A stretch of DNA of 64,000 nucleotides from Lentzea kentuckyensis (GTDB taxonomy: Bacteria > Actinomycetota > Actinomycetes > Mycobacteriales > Pseudonocardiaceae): assembly GCF_002150765.1 (NCBI RefSeq), contig NZ_MUYM01000009.1, positions 35,310-99,309 of the forward strand. The letters run 5' to 3'. Position numbers and translations under genes: made by a program. The notes below the pieces were generated by a model, which worked only from the letters and a program-made list of their open reading frames with translations, did not search any database and was not told the origin of the DNA. Within the stretch, counting starts at the first letter, position 1. Every line of letters begins with the position of its first letter. Positions 40,736 to 49,561 of this stretch are shown here, in pieces.

Positions 40736-42094
40736 TCAGAGCAGGGTGAGGACGCGGGCGTGCAGGGTGTCCAGGTAGTCCTCGGACTCCGGCTTCATCA
40801 GCACGCTGCGCAGCACCCGCGCTCCGTCCACATCGGCCGCCACCTCGGGGTGCCGCGCCGCGAACGCCGCCTTCGACGCCCGTGCCACGCTCAGGAACAC
40901 CGGGTCGACCGGCGCGTTCATGCCCGCCTCCATCACCCGGTGCGAGGCGGCGTCCACAGCCGACAGAGTGAGCGGGTTCGTCCGCGGGAAGTACGTGACG
41001 ATGTCCAGCTCGGGCTCCTGGTAGAGCTCGAGCTCGTCCGACTCCCGGATGATCGACGCCCACCGCACGGCCGCCCGCCGACCGGCCGCCAGCACCTCGC
41101 CCAGACCGTCGCGGGTCAGCGGCAGCAGGCGCAACGTCAGCCACAGTCCCGCGGCCGCGGCGCCGGCGCGGGAGCACTCCAGGCTGATTTCGCCCAGGTG
41201 CAGTTCGTCGGACGTGAAGTAGGTGTAGGGGGAGTCGTGCAGGTAGAAGTGGCCGACGGACGGGTCGCGGAACAGGACGGCGCCGCAGCCGTACGGCTGT
41301 AGGCCGTGCTTGTGGGGGTCCACCACCACGGAGTCACACGAGCCGATGGCCTCCCACGGTTCCGGGGCCAGGTCCGTACCCGCGAGCAACGTGAAGAAGC
41401 CGCCGTACGCGGCGTCTACGTGCACGCGTGCGTCGTACCGCCGTGCGACGTCCAGCACGAGATGCACCGGTTCGATGGCGCCCAAGGCGGTGGTACCCGG
41501 GGTCACCACGACCGTGCCGACCTTGCCGGTCTTCAACAGCTCTTCGAGGGCGTCCAGATCCATGCGGCCACGGCCGTCCACGGGCACCGGGTGGCCCTCG
41601 ATGCCGAGCACGCCGCACATGCGTGCGTGCGTGTAGTGCGCCTCGGAGGAGTACGCGACACCGCGAGAGGGATGCAACGATCGGGCGACGAACAACGCCT
41701 CCAGGTTGGCGATCGTGCCGCTGGAGGTCAGGTGGCCGAGGTGCTCGTCGCCGTAGCCGAACATGTGCGCCAGCCCGGAGACGACCTCGCGTTCCATCGC
41801 CGCGGTCGCGGGGCCGCCGTCCAGGGCGTGGTTGTTCGGGTTGATCAGCATCGCGGACAGGTAGCCCACGACGGCCGCCGGATGCGGCGGCTTGAGCATC
41901 TGGCCCGCATAGCGCGGGTGGAAGAACGGGTAGTTGTCGCGCAGCCGGTCCTGCAGCTCGGCCAGCGCCGAGCCGAAGACCGCCGGGTCGACCTGCAGGG
42001 ACGAGTGGGACGTGTAGGAGCCGTAGTCGGCGGTCCACTTCTCGTGGTTGGCCAGCGCCTCGTTGAGCCAGTGCTGAAGATCCACCGTGCACAC
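40736..42094 (-). CDS. PLP-dependent amino acid decarboxylase (group II)
   Basis: The 452-residue fold-type I enzyme has the group II decarboxylase features: HLTSSGTIANLEALFVAR (phosphate/cofactor binding), VHVDAAYGGFF (Asp contacting the pyridine nitrogen) and DSVVVDPHKHGLQPYGCGAVLF with the Schiff-base Lys. Such enzymes decarboxylate tyrosine, glutamate, aspartate or diaminobutyrate; the exact amino acid cannot be told. The end of a MarR/GlnA-like neighbourhood nearby could mean amine catabolism or synthesis, but the gene is separately terminated. The start may be GTG at 42094 or GTG at 42085. Confidence 0.88.
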   Translation of the reverse strand: MCTVDLQHWLNEALANHEKWTADYGSYTSHSSLQVDPAVFGSALAELQDRLRDNYPFFHPRYAGQMLKPPHPAAVVGYLSAMLINPNNHALDGGPATAAMEREVVSGLAHMFGYGDEHLGHLTSSGTIANLEALFVARSLHPSRGVAYSSEAHYTHARMCGVLGIEGHPVPVDGRGRMDLDALEELLKTGKVGTVVVTPGTTALGAIEPVHLVLDVARRYDARVHVDAAYGGFFTLLAGTDLAPEPWEAIGSCDSVVVDPHKHGLQPYGCGAVLFRDPSVGHFYLHDSPYTYFTSDELHLGEISLECSRAGAAAAGLWLTLRLLPLTRDGLGEVLAAGRRAAVRWASIIRESDELELYQEPELDIVTYFPRTNPLTLSAVDAASHRVMEAGMNAPVDPVFLSVARASKAAFAARHPEVAADVDGARVLRSVLMKPESEDYLDTLHARVLTLL

Positions 42095-42134
42095 CCCACT
42101 CGTCCGTGCAAACCCGAATGTTCGAATTTGTACG

Positions 42135-44381
42135 TTACGGCAGACCCCAGCGCGGCGACGAGCCGTTGGCGTTCACATCGCGTGCCGAGACGTCCGGACG
42201 TGTGCCGCGGCGGGACACGATGGCCGTCTGACCTCGGCGAAGCGGGATCTCGACGGCCGAGCCGCGCGTCTTGTAGTCCAACCGGCGGCCCCAGCTGTCC
42301 CGTACGTCGATCTCGCCGGTGATGCCGTGGTCCAGCACCAGCGGCGAACCGGCCTCTGAGTGCACCTGAACCCAGTCGGTGCGTCCGCCGGAACGCGAAG
42401 CGTCCACGAGGAACGCGCCTTGCGTGCGCAACGACGAGATAGACGCATCAGCCCAAGTGGACGAAACCGATGGGAAGACGCGCACGACGTCGTTGTGTGA
42501 CTGGACCATCATCTCCAGCACCGCCTGACCGGACATCAGTGGCGACTCGATCGCGAGGTTGCCGCCCTCGCGGTAGAAGGTGTTCTCGGTCAGCACCGCG
42601 TTCGTGCCGACCTGCTTGCGGTCCAGGAAGTAGCGCAGGAACGACAGCGCTTCCTCCGGCCGGCCCATCGCCGACGCCATCGCGGACGCCGCACCGTAGC
42701 TGTAGCCGGCCCACAACTGCTGCCGCGACGTCCAGTGGTCGAACGTGCGGTTGATCAGGTCGCGGTGCTCCGGCATGTCGTACGTCAGTTCGCGCAACGG
42801 GTAGAACCACAGCATGTGTGAGAAGTGGCGGTGCGAGTCGTTGAGCGACACGTCCTTGCCGATCAGCACGCCGTTGGGCCCCTGTGCGTACGGCACGAGC
42901 CTGGTGAGGATGTCGCGCCAACGCGCGTTCTCCTCAATGGACAGCAACGTGCGCACGCCCCAGCGGATCAGTGACAGGTCGTACGTCGTGTCCGTGGCGT
43001 TCGCGTACTCCGGCGAACGCGTCTCGGGCAGGTGCAGCTTGCCGTCGGCGCCCTCGACGAGGAACCGCGCGTAGTAGTTCACCGCCTTGGTGAGGATCGG
43101 GAACAGGACGTCGGAGAGGATCTTCTTGTCCATCGTGTGCCGGTAGCCCAGCCACACGTTGTGGCAGGCCCACAGAAGATTGCCCGTATGGTCGTTCGGC
43201 GCCACGCCGGGCACACCGCAGTAGCGCGGCCCTGAGCGCAACGTGCGGTCGCCGGGGTGGCAGATCGCGTACGACTCGCCGTCGCGGTAAGCCGGGTTCA
43301 CGTTCAGTTCGAGGTGGTGCTCGAACCGCTTCAACGTCGTGGTCACCGCGTCCAGCTCGTGGTGGTTCGAGCCGTTGATCAGCGGATAGGAGATCTGGAC
43401 GTTGAGGTTCCACCACACGGCCGTCCAGCTGTTGCCCTGCTCCGGGAACCACGGACCCCACTCCGAGATGACGGGTGCGTCCGCACGAGTGGCGGCGGCC
43501 ATCTTGTAGAGCTGCAACCAGTAGAAACGCTGCACGAGCTTGTCTGGCACGGACACCAGTGACTTCGTGAAATAGGCGTTCCACCAGCGACGGTGCTGCA
43601 GCGTCAGCACCTCGAACGGGATCGACAACGCCTGACGCACCTCACGGATCGCGTCTGACGTGTGCGTGTCCGCGGGGTGTGTGTACGCCACGTGGGCCGC
43701 GAAACGGCCGTCGCGGGTCTGCCAGGCCGTTGTGTACCCACCGCCCGCGTGCAGCGGCTGTGCGGCGTAGGAGACGCCGTTGGCCGCTCCCAGCGTCGCG
43801 TCGGGGTTGGTCGTGTACTCCGGCGGCTTGCGGATCGTGCGGGTCGTCGCCGCCTGCAGCGGCTGGAAACCCCAGGTCACCTCGCCTTTGACGGTCGCGA
43901 GGAACGTGCTGCGCGTGTTGTGCACGAGCATCGTGAACGTGGCGCTGCCCTGAGTGGTGGTCACCGAGCCCGTGAGCTCGGCGTTCCACAGGTCGAGCGT
44001 CCAGTCGACCGCGGTGATCGCGCCGGCGAACTGGAGCGTCAGGTACCCGATCGGCAGCCTGGACAGGCCGATCGCGGCCTCCCAGTGTTCGCGCTGGTCC
44101 TGCACCTCGGAGTGGCTGAGCATGAGCTTCAGCTCGTTCGGGGTGCGGCCCGCGTAGACCTGGACGCCGAGCAGGCCGTTGGCGAGGAACGGGCTGTCGC
44201 CCCAGTTCTTCGGCAGCTGCTTCCACTCCATGCGAGCGTCGCGGACAACGTCCCGGTGGACATTATGACCCGATGTTTCCGGGAGTGTGGGTGCCGCGAC
44301 CGCAGCGCCCGCACCGAGCGCGGAAGCACCTACGGCCGCGCCCGTCCCATACAGAAAGGTTCTACGCGACAGCTCTGTCAC
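42135..44381 (-). CDS. Tat-exported GH95-like alpha-L-fucosidase/glycosidase
   Basis: The 748-residue protein starts with a twin-arginine signal (MTELSRRTFLYGTGAAVGASALGAG), then WGDSPFLANGLLGVQVYAG, typical of the N-terminal beta domain of glycoside hydrolase family 95, an (alpha/alpha)6 barrel (NSWTAVWWNLNVQISYPLI, SLNDSHRHFSHMLWFYPL, TENTFYREGGNLAIESPLMSGQAVLEMMVQS) and a C-terminal beta domain. The barrel has candidate acids Glu in TENTF and Asp in NDSHRH. Substrate is probably alpha-L-fucosyl or galactosyl chains of plant or fungal glycans; it is folded in the cytoplasm before export. It is monocistronic. Confidence 0.88.
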   Translation of the reverse strand: MTELSRRTFLYGTGAAVGASALGAGAAVAAPTLPETSGHNVHRDVVRDARMEWKQLPKNWGDSPFLANGLLGVQVYAGRTPNELKLMLSHSEVQDQREHWEAAIGLSRLPIGYLTLQFAGAITAVDWTLDLWNAELTGSVTTTQGSATFTMLVHNTRSTFLATVKGEVTWGFQPLQAATTRTIRKPPEYTTNPDATLGAANGVSYAAQPLHAGGGYTTAWQTRDGRFAAHVAYTHPADTHTSDAIREVRQALSIPFEVLTLQHRRWWNAYFTKSLVSVPDKLVQRFYWLQLYKMAAATRADAPVISEWGPWFPEQGNSWTAVWWNLNVQISYPLINGSNHHELDAVTTTLKRFEHHLELNVNPAYRDGESYAICHPGDRTLRSGPRYCGVPGVAPNDHTGNLLWACHNVWLGYRHTMDKKILSDVLFPILTKAVNYYARFLVEGADGKLHLPETRSPEYANATDTTYDLSLIRWGVRTLLSIEENARWRDILTRLVPYAQGPNGVLIGKDVSLNDSHRHFSHMLWFYPLRELTYDMPEHRDLINRTFDHWTSRQQLWAGYSYGAASAMASAMGRPEEALSFLRYFLDRKQVGTNAVLTENTFYREGGNLAIESPLMSGQAVLEMMVQSHNDVVRVFPSVSSTWADASISSLRTQGAFLVDASRSGGRTDWVQVHSEAGSPLVLDHGITGEIDVRDSWGRRLDYKTRGSAVEIPLRRGQTAIVSRRGTRPDVSARDVNANGSSPRWGLP

Positions 44382-44587
44382 TGTTCGTCCCTCCAGGCCG
44401 TGGCGGCGGCGGAACGGATCTTACGCAGAATTCATCGGATGACTAGGGTGGCTCGAACCTGACGGCCCCATGCTGCGAACTCTGGGGTGTGACTACCAAC
44501 GCCTTCTTGCCTTCGAATTGTTGTTGCATGCATCTGGCCATAGCCGCCATCCGGCAATTAGCGTGACCACCCATGTCACCTGTTGCC

Positions 44588-45259
44588 ATGCACATGAGCG
44601 ACGGTCTGCTGAACGCGCCGGTGTCGGTCGCCTTCCTCGTCATCGCGGCGGCGGGCGTCGGCTTCGCGCTGATCAAGGCCAGGGCGGACCTCGACGACCG
44701 CACCGCGCCGATGGCGGGCCTGGTGGCCACGTTCATCTTCGCCGTCCAGATGATCAACTTCCCGATCCTGCCCGGCGCCTCCGGCCACCTGCTCGGCGGC
44801 GCGCTCGCGGCGATCCTGGTCGGCCCGTACGTCGGCGCGCTGTGCGTGACGATCGTGCTCGTGGTGCAGGCACTGCTGTTCGCGGACGGCGGGCTCACGG
44901 CTCTCGGCGCCAACGTCACGAACATGGCCCTGATCGGCACCGCGACCGGGTTCTTCGTCGCCGTCGCCCTGCGCAGGATCGCCGAGCGGGGCAAGGGCGG
45001 ACTGGCCGCCGTCGCGTTCGTCTCCGCGCTCGTCAACACCGTGGTCGCCTCGACCGGCTTCATCGTCGAGTACGCGATCGGCGGCGTCGGTGGCGTGGAG
45101 ATCGGCAAGGTCGCGCTGCTGATGTGGGGCCTGCACGTGTTGATCGGCATCGGTGAGGGCCTGATCACCGCGGTCACCGTCACGTCGGTCGCCTCGATCC
45201 GGCCCGACCTCGTCTACCTGCTGCGCGGCAGCAAGAAGCCGCTGGAGGTGCGGTCGTGA
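44588..45259 (+). CDS. cbiM: Cobalt transporter substrate-binding membrane subunit
   Basis: CbiM is the substrate-specific membrane part of the cobalt energy-coupling factor transporter. The 223-residue protein has about seven helices with conserved AQxxNFPxxPG-like VQMINFPILPGASGHLLGGALAAILVGPYVG. In this family the N-terminal Met-His is part of the metal site, so the start was set at ATG 44588 (MHMSDGLL) instead of the longer frame beginning 44573; this gives the expected His at position 2. It starts a cbiM-cbiN-cbiQO operon with overlapping stop/start codons. No cobalamin riboswitch was recognised in the 206-nt gap before it. Confidence 0.93.
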   Translation: MHMSDGLLNAPVSVAFLVIAAAGVGFALIKARADLDDRTAPMAGLVATFIFAVQMINFPILPGASGHLLGGALAAILVGPYVGALCVTIVLVVQALLFADGGLTALGANVTNMALIGTATGFFVAVALRRIAERGKGGLAAVAFVSALVNTVVASTGFIVEYAIGGVGGVEIGKVALLMWGLHVLIGIGEGLITAVTVTSVASIRPDLVYLLRGSKKPLEVRS

Positions 45260-45537
45260 AGAAGTTCTTCATCGGGTTCGCTGTCGTCTCGCTGCTGATC
45301 GCGGGAGTCCTGTCCTACTTCGCCTCCAGCTCACCGGACGGCCTGGACAAGACCGTCGAGGACACCGGCATCGCCGCGCACGCACAGGAACACCCGCTGT
45401 CCGGCACCACGTTCGCCGACTACGCGCTCGGCGGTGACGACAGGTTCACCGGCCTCGCGGGCGTGCTCGGCGTGGTCGTGGTCCTGGGTCTGTCGTTCGG
45501 CCTGTTCTGGTTGCTGCGCAAGAAGTCTGACGCCTGA
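45256..45537 (+). CDS. cbiN: Cobalt transporter auxiliary subunit (PDGLE domain)
   Basis: At 93 residues the protein has two membrane helices (residues about 5-22 and 67-87) flanking an extracytoplasmic loop that carries SSPDGLDKTVEDTG, matching the PDGLE/CbiN signature. It stimulates CbiM-dependent uptake of cobalt. Its GTG start overlaps the cbiM stop (GTGA), and its stop overlaps the cbiQO start by 1 nt. Confidence 0.9.
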   Translation: MKKFFIGFAVVSLLIAGVLSYFASSSPDGLDKTVEDTGIAAHAQEHPLSGTTFADYALGGDDRFTGLAGVLGVVVVLGLSFGLFWLLRKKSDA

Positions 45538-46952
45538 TGGCGGGCAGCCACGACGTCCTGCACCACGCCGGCGACTCGCCGGTGCACCGGCTCACGCCCC
45601 ACGTGAAGATCCTCGTGGCGTTCGCGGCGGTGCTGGGTGTCGTGGCGACCCCGCGCACGTGGTTCCCGGTGTTCGGCCTGTACCTGCTGCTGATCGTCGC
45701 GGTGTGGACCGTCGCGCGGGTTCCCGTGCTGTGGTTCGTGAAGCGCGCGGTGATCGAGGTGCCGTTCGTGGTACTGGCGTTCCTGCTGCCGATCTTCGGC
45801 ACGGACCCGCGCACCGACTTCCTCGGCTTCTCGGTGTCCGTCGAGGGCTCACTGGCGGGCTGGAACATCCTGGCCAAGGGCACGTTGGGCGTGCTGGTCA
45901 GCCTCACCCTGGCGGCCACGACCGCGCCGGGCGATCTGTTGCGCGGCCTGCAGACGTTGCGCGTCCCGGCGCCGCTGATCATGATCGCGACGTTGATGCT
46001 CCGCTACGGCGAAGTCGTTGTGGGAGAAGCGAAACGCATGCGCGTCGCACGCATCTCCCGTGGCGACGACCCCCGTTTCCTCTGGCAGGCGGGCGCCACC
46101 GCACGCGCGGTCGGCACACTGTTCATCCGGTCCTACGAACGCGGAGAGAGGGTGCACCTGGCGATGGTGTCGCGCGGCTGGACGGGCAGGCCCTCGGGCT
46201 CGGCGACGATCGTCGCGGAGACCCCGGCCGCGCCCGCCCTGGAGGTCTCGAAGCTCGCCTTCGCCTACCCGGACGGCCACCAGGCGCTGTTCGGCATCGA
46301 CCTGCGCGTCGAGCACGGCGAACGGGTCGCGGTGCTCGGCCCGAACGGCGCCGGCAAGACCACTTTCGCCCTGCACCTCAACGGAGTGCACTCCGGCGGC
46401 TCCGGCACCGTCTCGATCGCCGGTCTCGAAGTCTCGAAACGCAACCTGCGCGAGATCCGCCGCCGGGTAGGGCTCGTCTTCCAGGATCCCGACGACCAGC
46501 TGTTCTGCCCGACCGTGCGCGAGGACGTCGCGTTCGGCCCGCAGAACTTCGGTCTGTCCGATGTGGACACACGAGTGTTGAAGGCGTTGCGGGCGGTCGG
46601 AATGGAGTCGGTGGCCGACCGCTCACCACTGCACCTGTCCGGTGGTCAGCGCCGACGCGTCGCGCTCGCGTCCGTGCTGGCCTGCGACCCGGAAATCCTG
46701 GTGCTGGACGAACCCTCCGCGAACCTGGAGCCCGTCGCGCGCCGTGAGTTGGCCGAGCTGCTCTTGTCGTTGGGCCGCACCATGCTGATGGTCACGCACG
46801 ACCTGCCGTTCGCGTTGCAGATCTGCCCCCGCAGCGTGCTGATCGACGACGGCGTGGTCGTCGCGGACGGCCCGACCCGCGAGATCCTCGCCGACACCGC
46901 GCTGCTCGCGCGCCACCGCCTCGAACTGCCCTACGGCTTCCGACTCGACTGA
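45537..46952 (+). CDS. CbiQ-CbiO fusion: ECF transporter T component fused to ATPase
   Basis: The 471-residue protein joins two normally separate subunits. Residues 1 to about 225 are the CbiQ/EcfT membrane part, with the conserved coupling helices LMLRYGEVVVGEAKRMRVARISRG and MVSRGWTG. Residues about 230-471 are the CbiO ATPase: Walker A LGPNGAGKTTFALHLNG, Q-loop VFQDPDDQLF, signature LHLSGGQRRRVALAS, Walker B LVLDEPSANLEP and H-loop MVTHDLPFA. One ATPase per T component fits the CbiMNQO cobalt importer. The 3' end overlaps the convergent TetR gene by 22 nt. Confidence 0.93.
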   Translation: MAGSHDVLHHAGDSPVHRLTPHVKILVAFAAVLGVVATPRTWFPVFGLYLLLIVAVWTVARVPVLWFVKRAVIEVPFVVLAFLLPIFGTDPRTDFLGFSVSVEGSLAGWNILAKGTLGVLVSLTLAATTAPGDLLRGLQTLRVPAPLIMIATLMLRYGEVVVGEAKRMRVARISRGDDPRFLWQAGATARAVGTLFIRSYERGERVHLAMVSRGWTGRPSGSATIVAETPAAPALEVSKLAFAYPDGHQALFGIDLRVEHGERVAVLGPNGAGKTTFALHLNGVHSGGSGTVSIAGLEVSKRNLREIRRRVGLVFQDPDDQLFCPTVREDVAFGPQNFGLSDVDTRVLKALRAVGMESVADRSPLHLSGGQRRRVALASVLACDPEILVLDEPSANLEPVARRELAELLLSLGRTMLMVTHDLPFALQICPRSVLIDDGVVVADGPTREILADTALLARHRLELPYGFRLD

Positions 46953-47446
46953 AGCCCGGTCAGCACGATCTCCAGCAGTACCGCGGGATTCCCGCCCTCG
47001 TGCAGGCTCTGCAGCATCCCCTTCATCAGCACCACGAGGTCGGTGGCGGTGACGTCGGTCCTGACCGTGCCCGCCTCCTGGGCGCTGTGCAGCAGCTTGC
47101 CCAACGCCGCGTGCAGGCCCTTGCGCAGTTCGGGTGACACGGTGATCGCGTCGGACATGTCCCGCTTCACCGCCGCCTCGTCCGCCATCCGCCCGAGGAA
47201 CGCGAACAACGCCTGTTTCGGGTCCTCCGCTGGCTCGGTGGCCGACGCGATCATCGCCGCCACGCGTGTCTCGGTGACGGCCTGGAACAGCGCCTGCTTC
47301 GTCGGGAAGTGCCGGTAGACCGTCCCGGGCCCGACCCCTGCCTTCGCCGCGATCTCGTCCAACGGCACGTCGAAGCCCTGCGCGGCGAACAACTCCCGCG
47401 CCGCTTCCAGCACCTTCTCGCGGTTCCGCGCCGCATCGGCCCTCAT
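46931..47446 (-). CDS. TetR-family transcriptional regulator
   Basis: The 171-residue repressor has the N-terminal TetR HTH (REKVLEAARELFAAQGFDVPLDEIAAKAGVGPGTVYRHFPTKQALFQAV) and a helical ligand-binding domain. Divergent from a SnoaL-like gene with a 78-nt gap, it probably regulates that gene and itself. ATG at 47446 was used because the upstream TTG lies within three codons and lacks support. The ligand is unknown. Confidence 0.9.
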   Translation of the reverse strand: MRADAARNREKVLEAARELFAAQGFDVPLDEIAAKAGVGPGTVYRHFPTKQALFQAVTETRVAAMIASATEPAEDPKQALFAFLGRMADEAAVKRDMSDAITVSPELRKGLHAALGKLLHSAQEAGTVRTDVTATDLVVLMKGMLQSLHEGGNPAVLLEIVLTGLQSSRKP

Positions 47447-47524
47447 CGTTGCCAACCGGGGCGTGCGTTCCGTATCGTCATAACCGGGGTCACCGTTCCG
47501 ATTCTAGAGATGGGGGCAGTACCG

Positions 47525-47974
47525 ATGACACGCACGCCCGAGGAGATCGTCGAGCACGTTCGCAAGATGGTGGCGGGGGAGGCGACGCACGCCCAGTTCG
47601 CCGACCTGTTCGCCGAGGACGGGGTGATGGCGTACAAGTTCCCGACGCAGTGGCAGCCGGAGGAGATCAAGGGCCGCGAGGACATCCGCGCGTACTTCAG
47701 CAGGGTCCGCGGCGCGGGAGTCCGGGACAGGATCGAGATCCAGAGCGTCCAGGCGGACTGCTGGCGCACCAACGACCCGTCCGTGGCGGTCGCGGAGATC
47801 ACGCATCGCGGCTGGTCGAAGGTGAAGCAGGACTACTACACGTTCACGGCCGTCGCGATCATCCGGCTGCGCGACGGCGAGATCACGCGCTACGACGACT
47901 ACATGAACCCGCTGCTGATGGCCGAGCTGTTCGGCATGCCCTACCAGCCGCACGTGGCAGAGTCGCCTGCATGA
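47525..47974 (+). CDS. SnoaL-like (NTF2-fold) protein
   Basis: The 149-residue protein has the SnoaL/NTF2-like pattern: helix EEIVEHVRKMVAGEATHAQFADLFAEDGVM, KFPTQWQPEEIKGREDIRAYF, and strands DRIEIQSVQADCWRTNDPSVAVAEITHRG, YYTFTAVAIIRLRDGEITRYDDYMNP. Members are isomerases, hydrolases or binding proteins. A cytosolic role on a small molecule is likely but the substrate is unknown. It starts at ATG 47525 after a purine-rich GGGGGCAG, divergent from the TetR gene, and its stop overlaps the next gene's ATG (ATGA). Confidence 0.85.
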   Translation: MTRTPEEIVEHVRKMVAGEATHAQFADLFAEDGVMAYKFPTQWQPEEIKGREDIRAYFSRVRGAGVRDRIEIQSVQADCWRTNDPSVAVAEITHRGWSKVKQDYYTFTAVAIIRLRDGEITRYDDYMNPLLMAELFGMPYQPHVAESPA

Positions 47975-48873
47975 CCTTCGACGTGTCCGCCTGGTGCGTG
48001 CGGCACCTGGGGAGCGAACCGGCCGCCGTGCTGTTCGAGCGGGTGTCGATCTCGTCGGTCTTCGGTCTCCGGCTGGCCGACGGACGCGAGGTCTTCGTCA
48101 AAGCCCGCGAGGACGACGGCCGCGCTTCCTCGTGCCTCACCGCACAGGCGGTCCTGGCGGAGCGGGGGTTTCCGTGCCCCCGCCCGCTCACGCCGGTCGT
48201 CGCCGTCGGTTCGCTGGCCGTGCACGCCGAGGAATCCGTGCCGGGCGGTGCTGTCCTGTCTGGAGACACACCATCCGTCGCCCGGCGGTATGCGGCCGTG
48301 TTCGCCCGGCTGATGACTTTGCTGGCCGACGTGTCCGTGCCGCCGCCGTTGCCGAACCCGCGCTGGTCCCGGTGGGACCACACCGATCCCGGGTTGTGGC
48401 CGGCGATCGACTTCCTCGACGCGCGCGACCAGAGCGTGGTGCCGTCGTTCGTGGTGGAGATCGCGGAACGGGTGCGCAAACGGTTGCTCGCCACGGATTT
48501 GCCGTGCGTGCTGGGGCACGCGGACTTCGAGGCGCAGAACCTGTCCTGGCGGGACGGCGAGGTGTGGGCCGTGCACGACTGGGACAGTCTGGGGTGGCAG
48601 CCCGAGGCGGCGCTGGTGGGCGCGGCCTCGGGGGCGTTCGCCAACATCCCGCCGCCGTCGCTGGTGCCGGTCGAGAGCTCGGCCGCGTTCATCGAGACCT
48701 ACCAGGAGCTGGTCCGGAGGTTTTCGGCGGAGGAACTGGAGATCGCCTGGGCGGGAAGCATGTGGACCGCGCTGCACAACGCGCGTTGGGAAGTTCTGCA
48801 CGGTGACGCGCCGCTGTCCCTCAACGCTGTCCGGGAGCAGGCGGCCGAGCGCCTCCGCAGGGCGAACTGCTGA
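47971..48873 (+). CDS. APH/ChoK-like phosphotransferase family protein
   Basis: The 300-residue protein has the aminoglycoside phosphotransferase-type kinase core: N-lobe strands FGLRLADGREVFVKAREDD (ATP-binding Lys), the hinge VHAEESVPGGAVL and the catalytic block VLGHADFEAQNLSWRDGEVWAVHDWDSLGW, with the Brenner Asp in HADFEAQN and the metal Asp in HDWD. Substrates range from aminoglycosides to choline or small alcohols. The ATGA overlap with the SnoaL-like gene links them as a TetR-controlled pair, so a resistance or detoxification role is possible but unproven. Confidence 0.85.
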   Translation: MTFDVSAWCVRHLGSEPAAVLFERVSISSVFGLRLADGREVFVKAREDDGRASSCLTAQAVLAERGFPCPRPLTPVVAVGSLAVHAEESVPGGAVLSGDTPSVARRYAAVFARLMTLLADVSVPPPLPNPRWSRWDHTDPGLWPAIDFLDARDQSVVPSFVVEIAERVRKRLLATDLPCVLGHADFEAQNLSWRDGEVWAVHDWDSLGWQPEAALVGAASGAFANIPPPSLVPVESSAAFIETYQELVRRFSAEELEIAWAGSMWTALHNARWEVLHGDAPLSLNAVREQAAERLRRANC

Positions 48874-48922
48874 CCACGGCTATGATCACGCCGGCGGTGC
48901 GAGCGTGCCTTGAGGAGCAAGC

Positions 48923-49558
48923 GTGGAACAGCCCAAGGCGCTGCCGGACGTGAGCGGCGATGCCGCGCGAAAGGCCTTGGTGCTGCAGTACGTCACGATC
49001 GGCTACAACCTGGTCGAAGGCGTCATCGCGGTCGGCGCCGGTCTCGCCGCGGCATCGGTGGCGCTGGTCGGCTTCGGCGTCGACTCTGGAATCGAACTCG
49101 TCGCCGCGCTGCTGATCGCGGTCCGGCTGCGGGCCGCGATCCGGACCGGTGCCGTCGACGAACGCAAGGAGTACCGCGCGCTTCGCTTCGTGGCACTCAC
49201 GTTCTTCGCCCTGGGCGCCTTCATCCTCTTCGAGAGCGTCCGCGAGATCGTCGCCCAGGCCAAGCCGGAGAAGTCGTTGGTCGGCATCGTGCTGACCGGG
49301 ATCTCCATCGTGACCATGTCCTTTCTCGCCGCCGCGAAACGCCGGAACGGACGGGCGATGAACTCGCGGCTCATCGTCGCCGACGCGGCGGAAACGCGCC
49401 TCTGCGTCTGGCTGAGCGTGACCACGTTCCTCGGCCTGGTGGCCTACGCCCTGCTCGGCTGGACCTGGCTGGACGCGGTGGCAGGACTGTTCATCGCACT
49501 GTTCGCCCTCAACGAAGGGCGTCGCGCCTGGTCCGGCGAGCTGACGTGTGACGTGTGA
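48923..49558 (+). CDS. Cation diffusion facilitator-like membrane protein
   Basis: The 211-residue protein has about six hydrophobic helices and the CDF-like start LQYVTIGYNLVEGVIAVGAGLAAASVALVGFGVDSGIELVAALLIAVRL. In normal metal transporters the second and fifth helices carry Asp/His pairs (HxxxD). Here the equivalents read GVDSGIE and ADAAET, so the metal site is altered, and the cytoplasmic C-terminal domain is absent. It may carry a different cation or act as a non-canonical member. GTG start at 48923 is preceded by GAGGAG. It converges with the RDD gene. Confidence 0.8.
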   Translation: MEQPKALPDVSGDAARKALVLQYVTIGYNLVEGVIAVGAGLAAASVALVGFGVDSGIELVAALLIAVRLRAAIRTGAVDERKEYRALRFVALTFFALGAFILFESVREIVAQAKPEKSLVGIVLTGISIVTMSFLAAAKRRNGRAMNSRLIVADAAETRLCVWLSVTTFLGLVAYALLGWTWLDAVAGLFIALFALNEGRRAWSGELTCDV

Positions 49559-49561
49559 CCC

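Noticed and set aside
44382..44587. Possible cobalamin riboswitch upstream of cbiM
   Set aside because: No B12 box or GGGAA..GACTG.CCCGC core could be read on either strand.
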